Source of the DNA: Falsirhodobacter sp051195255
GTDB lineage: Bacteria > Pseudomonadota > Alphaproteobacteria > Rhodobacterales > Rhodobacteraceae
Assembly: GCF_051195255.1 (NCBI RefSeq)
Contig: NZ_JBNJLK010000008.1
Location: forward strand, 62,001-126,000
DNA length: 64,000 nucleotides
Direction of reading: 5' to 3'
Under the pieces are notes generated by a model. It had not been told where the DNA came from, made no database searches, and worked only from the letters and a program-made list of their open reading frames with translations. Both the position numbers and the translations under genes were made by a program. Shown here in pieces: positions 1 through 7,846 of the stretch (positions within the stretch are counted from its first letter, which is position 1; each line of letters starts with the position of its first letter).

Positions 1-1436
1 GCCGCGATCAAAGTCGCCGGGGCCGTCGCGGCCTCGGCCATGGAGATCATGGCCATTGGGCGGGTCGACACGCCGGCCTGAGCCGCCTTGGGCGCGGCCC
101 CTTCAAGGAAATAGGAGGAGAAGGCCGCCGCCACCGCCAGCGCCAGAAGCAGAAGCACCGTCAGCACTATGCCCATCAGGCGGGGCTTCACGCGCTCCCC
201 AGAGGGGCGGCCGGTCGCGGCAGGCTTGGGCCGGCGCTGCGTGACCCGCAACGGAGGCGGCGTCATGTCCGTGCGGGCGGATTTCGGGGCGAAATCCACG
301 AACGGTGCTTCGTTGGCGGCCGAGGTGACGCGCGGCGTCAAGCGGTTGGACTTGGCTTCCACACGGCGCACGGGCGCCGGGCCGCGTTCGGCGCGCAGGG
401 TCGGCTTGGCGGTGAAGGACGGATGCTCGAACACCGGAAGGGGGGCCGCGACGGAAGCCGCGGGCGCTTCGGGAATGGGCCGCGGCTCCGGCTCCGCCTC
501 GGGCGGGGCGGGGGGCGGCGTGGGTTCGGACTCGTACAACTCCGGCTCCGGCTCGAACGGCTCTGGTTCGGGCAGGTAGCGGGCGGTTTCCGGTTCCGGC
601 TCGGGAAGATAGCGGGATGTTTCGGGTTCCGGCTCCGGCAGGTCCACGTAATGCTGTTCGGGTTCGGGTTCGGGTTCCGGAAGGGATACGGGTTCGTCTT
701 CCGGAAGGGACACGCGTTCGACGAACGTCTCCTCCACGGGCATCGCTTCCGCCACCGCAGGGGCCGGCTCCGGTTCCGGCTCTTCCGTCAAGGGTTCGGG
801 AGTCGTTTCGAACGGCTCCGCTACCGCTTCGGCGGGGGGGACGTCGTCCTTGACGACAGGGGGAACCTCCTGTTCCACCGGCTCGTCCCACAGGTCGACG
901 GGTTCGGCGGCCACCGAGCGCAGAAGCAATGCGTCGCGTTCCACAACGTCGCCGTTCACGAAACGGGGCGCGACCATCGTGGTGCCGAACCACGGTTCCT
1001 CGGGGAGGCGGCCTTCGGGGGACAGGGCGGTGAACGCCACGGGGTTGAAGCCGTGATCGGTGGCAAAGCCCTCCACCTCGTGCAGAGTTTCGCGGGCGAC
1101 GATGGCCAGATGCGCCTGCCCGTCCCGCAATTCGCGGTCATACACCAGTTCGGACACGTCGTAGGGGGTCCGCCCCTCCAGCGCCTCCAGGATGCTGGCG
1201 TCGTGATCGTCCCCCTCGATCCGAACGGTGGTGTACAGGATCTGCGAGGTGGGAATGGCCAGCTTCGTGACCAACGTCCCCTCGGCCAGCCCCTCGGCGC
1301 GGGCGCGCAGGTCGGACAGGCGTTCGGCCAGATCGGGATCGTCCAGCGCCACCGTGTCGATCGGCGTCCAGCCGTCCTGCCGATGCAGGAGCGTCACGGT
1401 TTCTTCGCTGAAGACAAGGGCAAAAGCGGGGATCAT
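1..1436 (-). CDS. Unrecognised single-span membrane protein with Pro/Glu-rich linker (3' end beyond window)
   Basis: The reading frame opens at an ATG at 1436 and runs off the left edge, so the first 478 codons are seen and the C-terminus is missing. Residues 1-160 or so look like a folded cytoplasmic domain; its wording (ILYTTVRIEG, then EALEGRTPYDVSELVYD) recalls the N-terminal half of GspL/PilM-type actin-like proteins, but that is only an impression. Residues about 190-345 are a disordered stretch full of PEPEPE and YLPEPEPE repeats. A strongly hydrophobic segment follows at about 421-443 (MGIVLTVLLLLLALAV), with a probable periplasmic part after it. It is divergent from the SIMPL-domain gene across about 150 bp. 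The frame is real: codon use is as in its neighbours and the frames on the other strand are shadows. Confidence 0.75.
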   Translation of the reverse strand, partial: MIPAFALVFSEETVTLLHRQDGWTPIDTVALDDPDLAERLSDLRARAEGLAEGTLVTKLAIPTSQILYTTVRIEGDDHDASILEALEGRTPYDVSELVYDRELRDGQAHLAIVARETLHEVEGFATDHGFNPVAFTALSPEGRLPEEPWFGTTMVAPRFVNGDVVERDALLLRSVAAEPVDLWDEPVEQEVPPVVKDDVPPAEAVAEPFETTPEPLTEEPEPEPAPAVAEAMPVEETFVERVSLPEDEPVSLPEPEPEPEQHYVDLPEPEPETSRYLPEPEPETARYLPEPEPFEPEPELYESEPTPPPAPPEAEPEPRPIPEAPAASVAAPLPVFEHPSFTAKPTLRAERGPAPVRRVEAKSNRLTPRVTSAANEAPFVDFAPKSARTDMTPPPLRVTQRRPKPAATGRPSGERVKPRLMGIVLTVLLLLALAVAAAFSSYFLEGAAPKAAQAGVSTRPMAMISMAEAATAPATLIA

Positions 1437-1586
1437 GGGGTGGTCTGCTCTGTCGCAAGGGGGCGGGAGTTGACCTCCCATTCTGCCAAGGATGTTAAAG
1501 CAGCTTTCTGCCGAGGGAAAGAAGAACGCGTGGGCTCCGGCAATTTCACGCTATGTTGGCCGCAGACACGCATGAAGGAGCGCGGA

Positions 1587-2264
1587 ATGAACACGTTGAA
1601 GGCCATGTTGCTGGGCACCCTCCTGGCCGCACCGACGTTGGCGGTGGCCGATCACATCACGGTCACGGGCGAGGGGCAGGTCGCCGCCGCGCCGGACATG
1701 GCTACCCTGATGCTGGGCGTGACGGCGCAAGGCGCCACGGCGACCGAGGCGATGCAGGCCAACGCCACGCAGCTGACGGCCGTGATGGACCGGCTGAAAG
1801 CGGCGGGCATCGCCGACGCCGACATCCAGACCACCGGCCTGCAACTGAACCCCAACTGGACGCAGGCGGAAAATCAGGCCCGCCGCATTGATGGCTACAC
1901 CGCCGACAACATGCTGACCGTCCGCCTGCGCAAGATCGACGGCTTGGGCGAAGTTCTGGACACGGTGGTGGCCGACGGGGCCAACACGCTGAACGGCATC
2001 TCGTTCGATCTGGCCGATCCGAAGCCGCTGATGGACGAGGCGCGCAAGCGGGCCGTGGAAGATGCAAAGGATCGCGCGCGCCAGCTGGCCGAGGCGGCGG
2101 GCGTGCAACTGGGCGGCATCGAATCGATCATCGAAGGCGGCGGCGCGCAGGGGCCGGTTCCGATGTTCCGCATGGAAGCCTCGGCCGCGACGCCCGTCGC
2201 GGGGGGTGAAGTGACGCGTTCGGCGCAGGTCACCATCACCTTCGACATCCCCGACGCGACCTAA
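1587..2264 (+). CDS. SIMPL-domain (DUF541) periplasmic protein
   Basis: A 225-residue protein with a signal peptide (residues 1 to about 21, MNTLKAMLLGTLLAAPTLAVA), so it is exported. The mature part starts with ITVTGEGQVAAAPDMATLMLGV, the typical opening of SIMPL/DUF541 proteins, which are linked to oxidative-stress tolerance and have no known catalytic activity. The central MDEARKRAVEDAKDRARQLAEAAGV helix is also typical of the family. AAGGAG lies 6 bases before the ATG at 1587, which decides this start over an in-frame ATG at 1572 that overlaps the ribosome binding site. The stop overlaps the end of the converging downstream gene by 4 bp. Confidence 0.85.
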   Translation: MNTLKAMLLGTLLAAPTLAVADHITVTGEGQVAAAPDMATLMLGVTAQGATATEAMQANATQLTAVMDRLKAAGIADADIQTTGLQLNPNWTQAENQARRIDGYTADNMLTVRLRKIDGLGEVLDTVVADGANTLNGISFDLADPKPLMDEARKRAVEDAKDRARQLAEAAGVQLGGIESIIEGGGAQGPVPMFRMEASAATPVAGGEVTRSAQVTITFDIPDAT

Positions 2265-3247
2265 CGCGTCCAGAACCCTTCGCGGCGGATGCGGTTGCGA
2301 ATGGCCTGTTCTTTCCGGGGCAGGTCGTCCTGATCGAACAGGGCACGGACGCTGTCGCCGTGACCGTCGTACAGCATCTTCCGCGCGGGGCCGTACTTCT
2401 GAAGCACGGGGCGCACCACGGCCTGCTGGGACACGCGCTTCATCATGGCGATGGCCCGGTCGCTTTCGCGGGCGAACATCAGGGGCAGGACACGCCAATG
2501 GCAGGTCACGTCCCCGTCCAGCCCCGCAAGCTCCGGCCCTGGGCGTCCACCGCCGAAGGACGCGATGACCAGCGGCAGCACCGCCTGGTCCAGCCACGGG
2601 TCCATCGGCTGGCAGGCCAGAACCTCCGGCCGGTCGCGCCAGAGGCGGGTGGCCCAGTCCAGATAGCGCGCCCCGAAGTCCTGCGGGCGGCTGTGGAAGA
2701 ACCAGCCCGCGTTGAAATAAAGATAGCGCTGCCAGTAATCCTCCGGCTCCTCGGGGGCGAGGGTTGGCTCGAACGGCACATCGAACAGTTCGTAAAGCGC
2801 CTTCCACGTTTCCCCGACCGTGGGGCCATACGGCTCTTCCTGCGGCCAGGTGTTTTCCCGCTTCATCGAGGCCGAGGGGCGGTCGAAGTCGAAGGTCACC
2901 TTGGCGAAGCTGTCGGTGATGATCGTGTCGGTGTCCAGAAACAGGAACGGCTCGTTCGGAAGGGCCGACAGCGCCTCGATCTTGTTGCCGTTGGGATAGG
3001 CCGCGCCGAACACCTCGGACTTGAAGGGAATGATCTCGGCGTCCAGCTCGCGCAGCAGGTCGCGGGTCTTCTTGCTGATGCGGGGATCCTCGTCGCCCCA
3101 AAGACGACCCGGCTGGGGTTCGGCGATGAACAGTGTGCCCGGAAAGTCCGGATCCGCCAGGCGGAGGGAGGCGGCCAGGATGACGGCTTCGTATTCCAGC
3201 CGGCCGGATTGCGCGATCGCGAGGATGTTGAAGGACTGACGTGCCAT
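2261..3247 (-). CDS. Glycosyltransferase-like hypothetical protein
   Basis: A 328-residue cytoplasmic protein without signal peptide or membrane segments. The N-terminal half reads like a nucleotide-sugar transferase fold: a beta-alpha opening (FNILAIAQSGRLEYEAVILAASL) and a FLFLDTDT motif at residues 101-108 that places a DxD-type D-T-D at the end of a hydrophobic strand, as in GT8-like enzymes. Later segments are rich in Trp and Tyr (EDYWQRYLYFNAGWFFHS). Sugar donor and acceptor cannot be told, and I recognise no named family. The ATG at 3247 with GGGAAG just upstream is preferred to a longer reading from a TTG at 3274. It converges with the SIMPL gene, overlapping by 4 bp. Confidence 0.7.
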   Translation of the reverse strand: MARQSFNILAIAQSGRLEYEAVILAASLRLADPDFPGTLFIAEPQPGRLWGDEDPRISKKTRDLLRELDAEIIPFKSEVFGAAYPNGNKIEALSALPNEPFLFLDTDTIITDSFAKVTFDFDRPSASMKRENTWPQEEPYGPTVGETWKALYELFDVPFEPTLAPEEPEDYWQRYLYFNAGWFFHSRPQDFGARYLDWATRLWRDRPEVLACQPMDPWLDQAVLPLVIASFGGGRPGPELAGLDGDVTCHWRVLPLMFARESDRAIAMMKRVSQQAVVRPVLQKYGPARKMLYDGHGDSVRALFDQDDLPRKEQAIRNRIRREGFWTR

Positions 3248-3311
3248 GAGCTTCCCGAATGCAGCGTTCACCAACCTTTATAAAGGGTTGTCGGCCGGAG
3301 GGAAGGAAAGA

Positions 3312-3395
3312 TGGTGGGCGACCCTGGAATCGAACCAGGCACGAGTCGCCTCGGCGGAGTTACAGTCCGCTGCCGCACCTTGCAGCACGTCGCCC
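3312..3395 (-). tRNA. tRNA-Tyr (GTA anticodon)
   Basis: Read on the minus strand it folds as a class II tRNA. The acceptor stem is GGGCGAC/GTCGCCC with discriminator A and an encoded CCA, the D stem is GCTGC/GCAGC, and the anticodon stem GCGGA/TCCGC encloses CTGTAAC, so the anticodon is GTA. There is a long variable arm with a CGAG/CTCG stem, and the T stem CCTGG/CCAGG encloses TTCGATT. The long variable arm together with GTA identifies tyrosine. Confidence 0.95.
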
Positions 3396-3504
3396 ACTGG
3401 AGGCGGGACATAAAGAAGCCTGTCGCGGGCGTCAAGCGGGAAAGTTCCGCTTGCACGCGCGGGCCCGTCGGGCGATTGTCGCGGCCTTCCAAAGGAGCCA
3501 AGCG

Positions 3505-4287
3505 ATGAGCAAGAAACCGGTCTGGGTGATCGAGAAGGAGCGGGCCAAGCGCGCCTCGGCCGCCGAGACGGTGTGGCTGTTCGGCATCCATGCCGTGCGC
3601 GATGCCCTGCTGAATCCCGCGCGCGAGAAATTGCGCCTGGTCGTGACGAAGAACGCGGCCGACCGTCTGGCCGACGCCATTCCTGAAAGCGGGATGGAGC
3701 CGGAGATTGTCGATCCCCGCAAGTTCGACGTGCCGATCGATCCCGAATCGGTGCATCAGGGCGCGGCGCTGGAAGTGAAGCCCCTGTCTTGGGGCAGCCT
3801 GGACGAGATCTGCGCCTCGGGCGAAGGCGCACCCCTGGTGGTGTGCCTGGACCGCGTGACCGATCCGCACAACGTGGGCGCCGTGTTGCGGTCGGCCGAG
3901 GTGTTCGGCGCCCGCGCCGTGATCGCGCCGCACCGTCATTCGGCACCGGAAACAGGCGCGCTGGCCAAGACCGCCTCGGGCGCGCTGGAACGCCAGCCCT
4001 ATCTGCGCGTGCAGAACCTGTCGGATGCGATGGAAGATCTGCGCGGCATGGGCTTCGTCCTTCTGGGGCTGGAAGGGGAGGCGGATGTCACCCTTGGCGA
4101 GGCGCTGGCCGAAGTGGGCGATCGTCCCGTCGCGCTGGTGCTTGGCGCGGAAGGCCCGGGATTGCGCGAAAAGACGCGCGACACCTGCGACCGACTGGTG
4201 CGCATCCCCTTCACGGGGGCCTTTGGCTCGCTCAACGTGTCCAACGCGGCGGCCATCTCGCTTTATGCGGCAATCACGCGGCAGTGA
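3505..4287 (+). CDS. rlmB: 23S rRNA 2'-O-methyltransferase of the RlmB/TrmH (SPOUT) family
   Basis: A 260-residue SAM-dependent methyltransferase that probably methylates the 2'-O of G2251 in 23S rRNA. An N-terminal substrate-binding domain (WLFGIHAVRDALLNPAREKLRLVV) is followed by the three SPOUT motifs: NVGAVLRSAEVFGA, LVLGAEGPGL and IPFTGAFGSLNVSNAAAISL. These build the knotted SAM site. The ATG at 3505 has AAGGAG 7 bases upstream; the longer frame back to 3259 runs through the tRNA-Tyr gene and is rejected. The gene is divergent from tRNA-Tyr and stands alone. Confidence 0.9.
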   Translation: MSKKPVWVIEKERAKRASAAETVWLFGIHAVRDALLNPAREKLRLVVTKNAADRLADAIPESGMEPEIVDPRKFDVPIDPESVHQGAALEVKPLSWGSLDEICASGEGAPLVVCLDRVTDPHNVGAVLRSAEVFGARAVIAPHRHSAPETGALAKTASGALERQPYLRVQNLSDAMEDLRGMGFVLLGLEGEADVTLGEALAEVGDRPVALVLGAEGPGLREKTRDTCDRLVRIPFTGAFGSLNVSNAAAISLYAAITRQ

Positions 4288-4482
4288 CTTGCACGTCTGT
4301 GGCCCCTATGTCACATGGGACGCAGAACGACGACGGGTTGATTGACAGGATCAAGTTTTTTCGGTCGAAGTGTTCACAGAATCGCGAAAGGGCTTCCAAT
4401 TTGTTTTGGGGGCCCTATTCTATTTCAAGGACGGGGCCGGAACCCCCGTTTCCTGACTTCACTGTCCCTCGTTCCGTAACTT

Positions 4483-4513
4483 CGCCCGGTCTTCGTGATC
4501 GGGCGTTTTTTTT
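4483..4513 (+). terminator. Rho-independent terminator
   Basis: A 9-bp stem opening CGCCCG and closing CGGGCG, with one G-U pair and a TTCGT loop, is followed directly by eight T. It ends nearly 200 bp after the rlmB stop and 15 bp before the next start, so it ends either a long rlmB 3' UTR or a separate small transcript. Confidence 0.85.
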
Positions 4514-4527
4514 AGCCGGAGGCGTGA

Positions 4528-4944
4528 ATGAGCCAAAGCGACGAGATGATCCGCGAGATCCTGCGCAGCACCCGCACCATTGCCGTCGTGGGCTGGTCGC
4601 CCAACCCCGGGCGGGCCAGCCATCAGGTCGCGGCCTTCCTGAAAACCCGCGGTTATCGTGTCTTCCCCGTCAATCCCGGACATGCGGGGGCGGAGGCTTT
4701 GGGCGAAACGGTGGTGGCCGATCTCCCCTCGCTTCCCGTAGTGGTGGACATGGTGGACATCTTCCGCCGGTCCGAGGATGTGCTGCCCGTGGTCGAACAG
4801 GCCGTGGCGCTGGAGGGGGTGAAGACGATCTGGATGCAGCTGGGCATCTCCAACGCCGAAGCGCGGGCCTTGGCCGAGGCCCGCGGTGTTCAGGTGGTGG
4901 AAGATCGTTGCCCGGCGATCGAGATCCCGCGCCTCAGCGTTTAG
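4528..4944 (+). CDS. CoA-binding protein, YccU type
   Basis: A 138-residue single-domain Rossmann protein. The opening TIAVVGWSPNPGRASHQVAAFLKTRGYRVFPVNP is the CoA-binding domain signature (IAVVG, N-P-x-R-x-S, V-x-P-V-N-P), and VKTIWMQLGISNAEA is the second conserved block. The family resembles the CoA-binding part of succinyl-CoA synthetase alpha but has no catalytic module; its cellular role is not known. GGAGG precedes the ATG at about 5 bases. Its last 11 bases overlap the end of the converging hisE. Confidence 0.85.
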   Translation: MSQSDEMIREILRSTRTIAVVGWSPNPGRASHQVAAFLKTRGYRVFPVNPGHAGAEALGETVVADLPSLPVVVDMVDIFRRSEDVLPVVEQAVALEGVKTIWMQLGISNAEARALAEARGVQVVEDRCPAIEIPRLSV

Positions 4945-5242
4945 CCTTTTCCTCGATCCCCGAAGTGCCTTCGCGCCGTTCCAGTTCGGCCAGCACCTCG
5001 GCCAGCGTCACGTCGCGTGCGGCCAGCATGACCAGCAGGTGATAAAGCACGTCCGCCGCTTCCGACGTCAGCTTCGCGCGGTCGCCTTTCACGGCCTCGA
5101 TGATGGCCTCCACGGCCTCCTCGCCGAACTTCTCGGCGCATTTCTCGGGGCCCTTGGCCAGCAGCTTCGCGGTCCAGGACGTGTCGGGATCGGCCCCCTT
5201 GCGGGAGGCCACCGTGGCGGCAAGGCGTTCCAGCGCGGTCAT
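4934..5242 (-). CDS. hisE: Phosphoribosyl-ATP pyrophosphatase
   Basis: A 102-residue MazG-like all-alpha enzyme that hydrolyses phosphoribosyl-ATP to phosphoribosyl-AMP and PPi, step 2 of histidine synthesis. The metal-binding block KCAEKFGEEAVEAIIEAVKGD followed by SEAADVLYHLLVML is the HisE signature (E-x-x-E ... E-x-x-D). There is no HisI domain, as expected in alphaproteobacteria where hisI is separate. Its ATG overlaps the hisF stop as ATGA, implying coupled translation. It is the last gene of the leftward his run. Confidence 0.95.
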   Translation of the reverse strand: MTALERLAATVASRKGADPDTSWTAKLLAKGPEKCAEKFGEEAVEAIIEAVKGDRAKLTSEAADVLYHLLVMLAARDVTLAEVLAELERREGTSGIEEKAKR

Positions 5243-6000
5243 GCCATCCTCATCGGAATGCCGGCGGCGGCCATGTGGGCCTTGGCCTCGCCGATCGTGT
5301 GGGTGCCGAAGTGGAAGATCGACGCGGCGAGCACAGCCGACGCGCCGCCTTCCGTGACGCCTTCCACCAGATGGTCCAGCGTGCCGACCCCGCCTGAGGC
5401 GATGACGGGCACGTTCACCGCGTCCGAGATCGCGCGGGTCAGCGGGATGTTGAAGCCCGACCGTGTGCCGTCCCGGTCCATGGAGGTCAGCAGGATCTCG
5501 CCCGCGCCCTTGGCGGCCACGGTGCGGGCGAAGTCGACCGCGTCGATGCCGGTGGATTTGCGGCCGCCATGGGTGAAGATCTCCCACCGGCCCGGCTCCA
5601 CGGTCTTGGCGTCGATGGCGACGACGATGCACTGGCTGCCGAAACGGTCCGCCGCGCGCGCCACCACGTCCGGATCCGCCACGGCGGCCGAGTTGAAGGA
5701 CACCTTGTCGGCCCCCGCCAGCAGCAGGGCGCGCACATCCTCGGGCGTACGGACGCCGCCACCCACCGTCAGGGGCATGAAGCAGTGTTCCGCCGTGCGC
5801 GTCACGAGGTCGAACATCGTGCCGCGGTTTTCATGCGTCGCGTGGATGTCGAGAAAGCACAACTCGTCCGCGCCCGCCGCATCATAGGCGCGCGCCGCTT
5901 CCACCGGGTCGCCGGCGTCGATCAGGTCGATGAAGTTCACGCCCTTGACCACGCGGCCATCGGCGACGTCCAGGCACGGAATGATGCGGGTTTTCAGCAT
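5239..6000 (-). CDS. hisF: Imidazole glycerol-phosphate synthase, cyclase subunit
   Basis: A 253-residue TIM barrel that, with HisH, makes imidazole glycerol phosphate and AICAR. MLKTRIIPCLDVADGRVVKG carries the first catalytic Asp (CLD), VGGGVRTPEDV and ASGGVGTLDHL are the two phosphate-binding GG motifs, and LLTSMDRDGTRSGF holds the second catalytic Asp. The ATG at 6000 gives the usual HisF N-terminus; the longer frame overlaps hisA. It lies 28 bp after hisA and overlaps hisE by 4 bp. Confidence 0.96.
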   Translation of the reverse strand: MLKTRIIPCLDVADGRVVKGVNFIDLIDAGDPVEAARAYDAAGADELCFLDIHATHENRGTMFDLVTRTAEHCFMPLTVGGGVRTPEDVRALLLAGADKVSFNSAAVADPDVVARAADRFGSQCIVVAIDAKTVEPGRWEIFTHGGRKSTGIDAVDFARTVAAKGAGEILLTSMDRDGTRSGFNIPLTRAISDAVNVPVIASGGVGTLDHLVEGVTEGGASAVLAASIFHFGTHTIGEAKAHMAAAGIPMRMA

Positions 6001-6028
6001 GGGGCCACCGGCGGGTGAAAGGTTGCGG

Positions 6029-6745
6029 TCAGCGAAGAACGGCCAGCGCCTCGGCCAGGTCGATCGCGCCATCGTACAGCGCGCGCCCCGAAATGGCACC
6101 GGCGATCACGCCCGTGTCGCGCAGGGCTGTCAGGTCCGACATCCGCGATACCCCGCCCGAGGCGATGACCGGGATCGACACGGCGCGGGCCAGCGCCTCC
6201 GTCGCCTCGATGTTGGGACCGCCCATGGCGCCGTCGCGGTCGATGTCGGTGTAGATGATGGCGGCCACGCCCGCATCCTCGAAGCTGCCGGCAAGGTCGG
6301 TCACCATGACGTCCGTCTCCTCGGCCCAGCCCTTGGTCGCGACGCGGCCCTTGCGGGCGTCGATGCCCACGGCGACGCGGCCGGGGAAGGCGCGGGCGGC
6401 CTCCCGCACCAGATCCGGGTTCTCCACCGCGACGGTGCCAAGGATGACGCGGGCAAGGCCCTTGTTCAGCCACATCTCGATCGTGGCCATGTCACGGATG
6501 CCGCCGCCCAGCTGGCAGGGCACGTCTACGGCGGACAGGATCGCCTCCACCGCCGCGGCGTTCACCGGCTGCCCGGCGAAGGCGCCGTTCAGGTCCACCA
6601 GATGCACCCATTCGCAGCCCGCATCCACGAACTTGGCGGCCTGAGCCGCCGGATCGTCGCCGAACACAGTGGCTGCCTCCATCTCTCCGCGTAACAGGCG
6701 CACGCACTGGCCGTCCTTGAGGTCGATGGCGGGGTAAAGGATCAT
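6029..6745 (-). CDS. hisA: ProFAR isomerase
   Basis: A 238-residue TIM barrel that isomerises ProFAR to PRFAR, the substrate of HisFH. MILYPAIDLKDGQCVRL contains the catalytic Asp (AIDL), and QLGGGIRDMATIE and IASGGVSRMSDL are the phosphate-binding sites; YTDIDRDGAMGGPN holds the second Asp. The ATG at 6745 matches family starts. It is separated from hisH by an oppositely oriented DUF2147 gene, so hisAFE probably needs its own promoter in the roughly 90 bp before 6837. Confidence 0.96.
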   Translation of the reverse strand: MILYPAIDLKDGQCVRLLRGEMEAATVFGDDPAAQAAKFVDAGCEWVHLVDLNGAFAGQPVNAAAVEAILSAVDVPCQLGGGIRDMATIEMWLNKGLARVILGTVAVENPDLVREAARAFPGRVAVGIDARKGRVATKGWAEETDVMVTDLAGSFEDAGVAAIIYTDIDRDGAMGGPNIEATEALARAVSIPVIASGGVSRMSDLTALRDTGVIAGAISGRALYDGAIDLAEALAVLR

Positions 6746-6836
6746 GGCGCGGCTCCGGTTGCTTTGCCGCTTCCTAGCGCGGCTTCGGCGTCCGCGCAAA
6801 CCTTGCCGCAGGGCAGGGGCGGATTACCTGCGCCAG

Positions 6837-7214
6837 ATGCGTATCCTTGCCCTGCTGCTCATGGCCAGCCCCGCCTTCGCCGCCGACCCGATCGAGGGGA
6901 CCTGGCGCACCACGCCCAATGGCAAGGGCGGGGTGGGACTTGTGCAGGTCGCGCCCTGCGGCACGGGTTTTTGCGGCACGGTTGCGGGTGATCTGGACGC
7001 GCGGGGGCAGGTGGTGCCGTCCGACATCCAGGGGCGGGCGGTGTTCCAGAACGTCCAAGGGGCGAACGGCAGCTATTCCGGTGGGCGCGTCATCAATCCG
7101 ACCAATGGAAAAAGCTATGCCGCCCGCCTGATCCTGAAAGGCGACACGCTGGACGTGGGCGGCTGCCTTCTGGGCATCTGCCGGTCGGGCGGGGTGTGGC
7201 AGCGCCTGGATTAA
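6837..7214 (+). CDS. Secreted DUF2147 protein
   Basis: A 125-residue protein with a short signal peptide (MRILALLLMASPAFAA). The mature part has the DUF2147 pattern: DPIEGTWRTTPNGKGGVGLVQVAPCGTGFCGTV, then the C-terminal LDVGGCLLGICRSGGVWQRL. Four cysteines (C-x5-C near the start, C-x4-C near the end) probably form disulfides in the periplasm. Function is unknown. It points against the surrounding his genes; its stop overlaps the hisH stop by 4 bp. The start at 6837 is chosen because it gives a signal peptide at once; no strong ribosome binding site is visible. Confidence 0.82.
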   Translation: MRILALLLMASPAFAADPIEGTWRTTPNGKGGVGLVQVAPCGTGFCGTVAGDLDARGQVVPSDIQGRAVFQNVQGANGSYSGGRVINPTNGKSYAARLILKGDTLDVGGCLLGICRSGGVWQRLD

Positions 7215-7846
7215 GGGCGCCAGGCCAGGAAGTTGCGGATCAGGCGCATGCCGGTCGCCTGCGATTTTTCCGGGTGGAACTGGGTGCCGACCATGTTGTC
7301 GCGCCCGATGATGGCCGTAATCTGTGTCCCGTAGTTCGCATAGGCCAGCCGTTCCGCCGGATCCGTCACCCGGAAGTGATAGGAATGGACGAAATAGGCG
7401 TGATCGCCCGTGGCGATCCCCTCCAGCACGGGGTGCGGGTGGTCGATCACCAGATCGTTCCAGCCCATATGCGGCACCTTCAGGGACGGGTCGTCCGGCG
7501 TGATCTTCACGACCTCGCCTCCAACCCAATCGAAGCCGCGCACATCCTCGTACTCGCGGCCCCAGGTGGTCATCATCTGCATGCCCACGCAGATGCCAAG
7601 GAAAGGCCGGCCCTTCACGGTGACCGATTCCTCGATCGCCTCGAACAGCCCTCCATAGGCCCCCAATGCGCGGCGGCAGGCGGGGAAGGCACCGTCTCCC
7701 GGCAGCACGATGCGGTCGGCGCGGGCCACATCCTCGGGCTTGTCCGTCACGATCACGGTGCCGCCGGTTTCGGCCGCCGTCTTCTGGAACGCCTTTTCCG
7801 CCGAGTGCAGGTTGCCGCTGTCGTAATCGACCAGAACCGTCAGCAT
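7211..7846 (-). CDS. hisH: Imidazole glycerol-phosphate synthase, glutaminase subunit
   Basis: A 211-residue class I glutamine amidotransferase that supplies ammonia to HisF. It shows YDSGNLHSAEKA at the start, the PGDGAFPACR oxyanion-strand region, the nucleophile elbow FLGICVGMQMM with catalytic Cys, and the C-terminal GTQFHPEKSQ with catalytic His and Glu. The hisB stop and the hisH ATG share one base (TGATG), so the two are probably translated in tandem. Confidence 0.96.
   Translation of the reverse strand: MLTVLVDYDSGNLHSAEKAFQKTAAETGGTVIVTDKPEDVARADRIVLPGDGAFPACRRALGAYGGLFEAIEESVTVKGRPFLGICVGMQMMTTWGREYEDVRGFDWVGGEVVKITPDDPSLKVPHMGWNDLVIDHPHPVLEGIATGDHAYFVHSYHFRVTDPAERLAYANYGTQITAIIGRDNMVGTQFHPEKSQATGMRLIRNFLAWRP

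Noticed and set aside
423..1586. N-terminal extension of the SIMPL gene
   Set aside because: It overlaps the divergent membrane protein gene, and a ribosome binding site and signal peptide mark the start at 1587.
3259..3504. Longer rlmB start at 3259
   Set aside because: It would read through the tRNA-Tyr gene; the AAGGAG before 3505 fixes the start.
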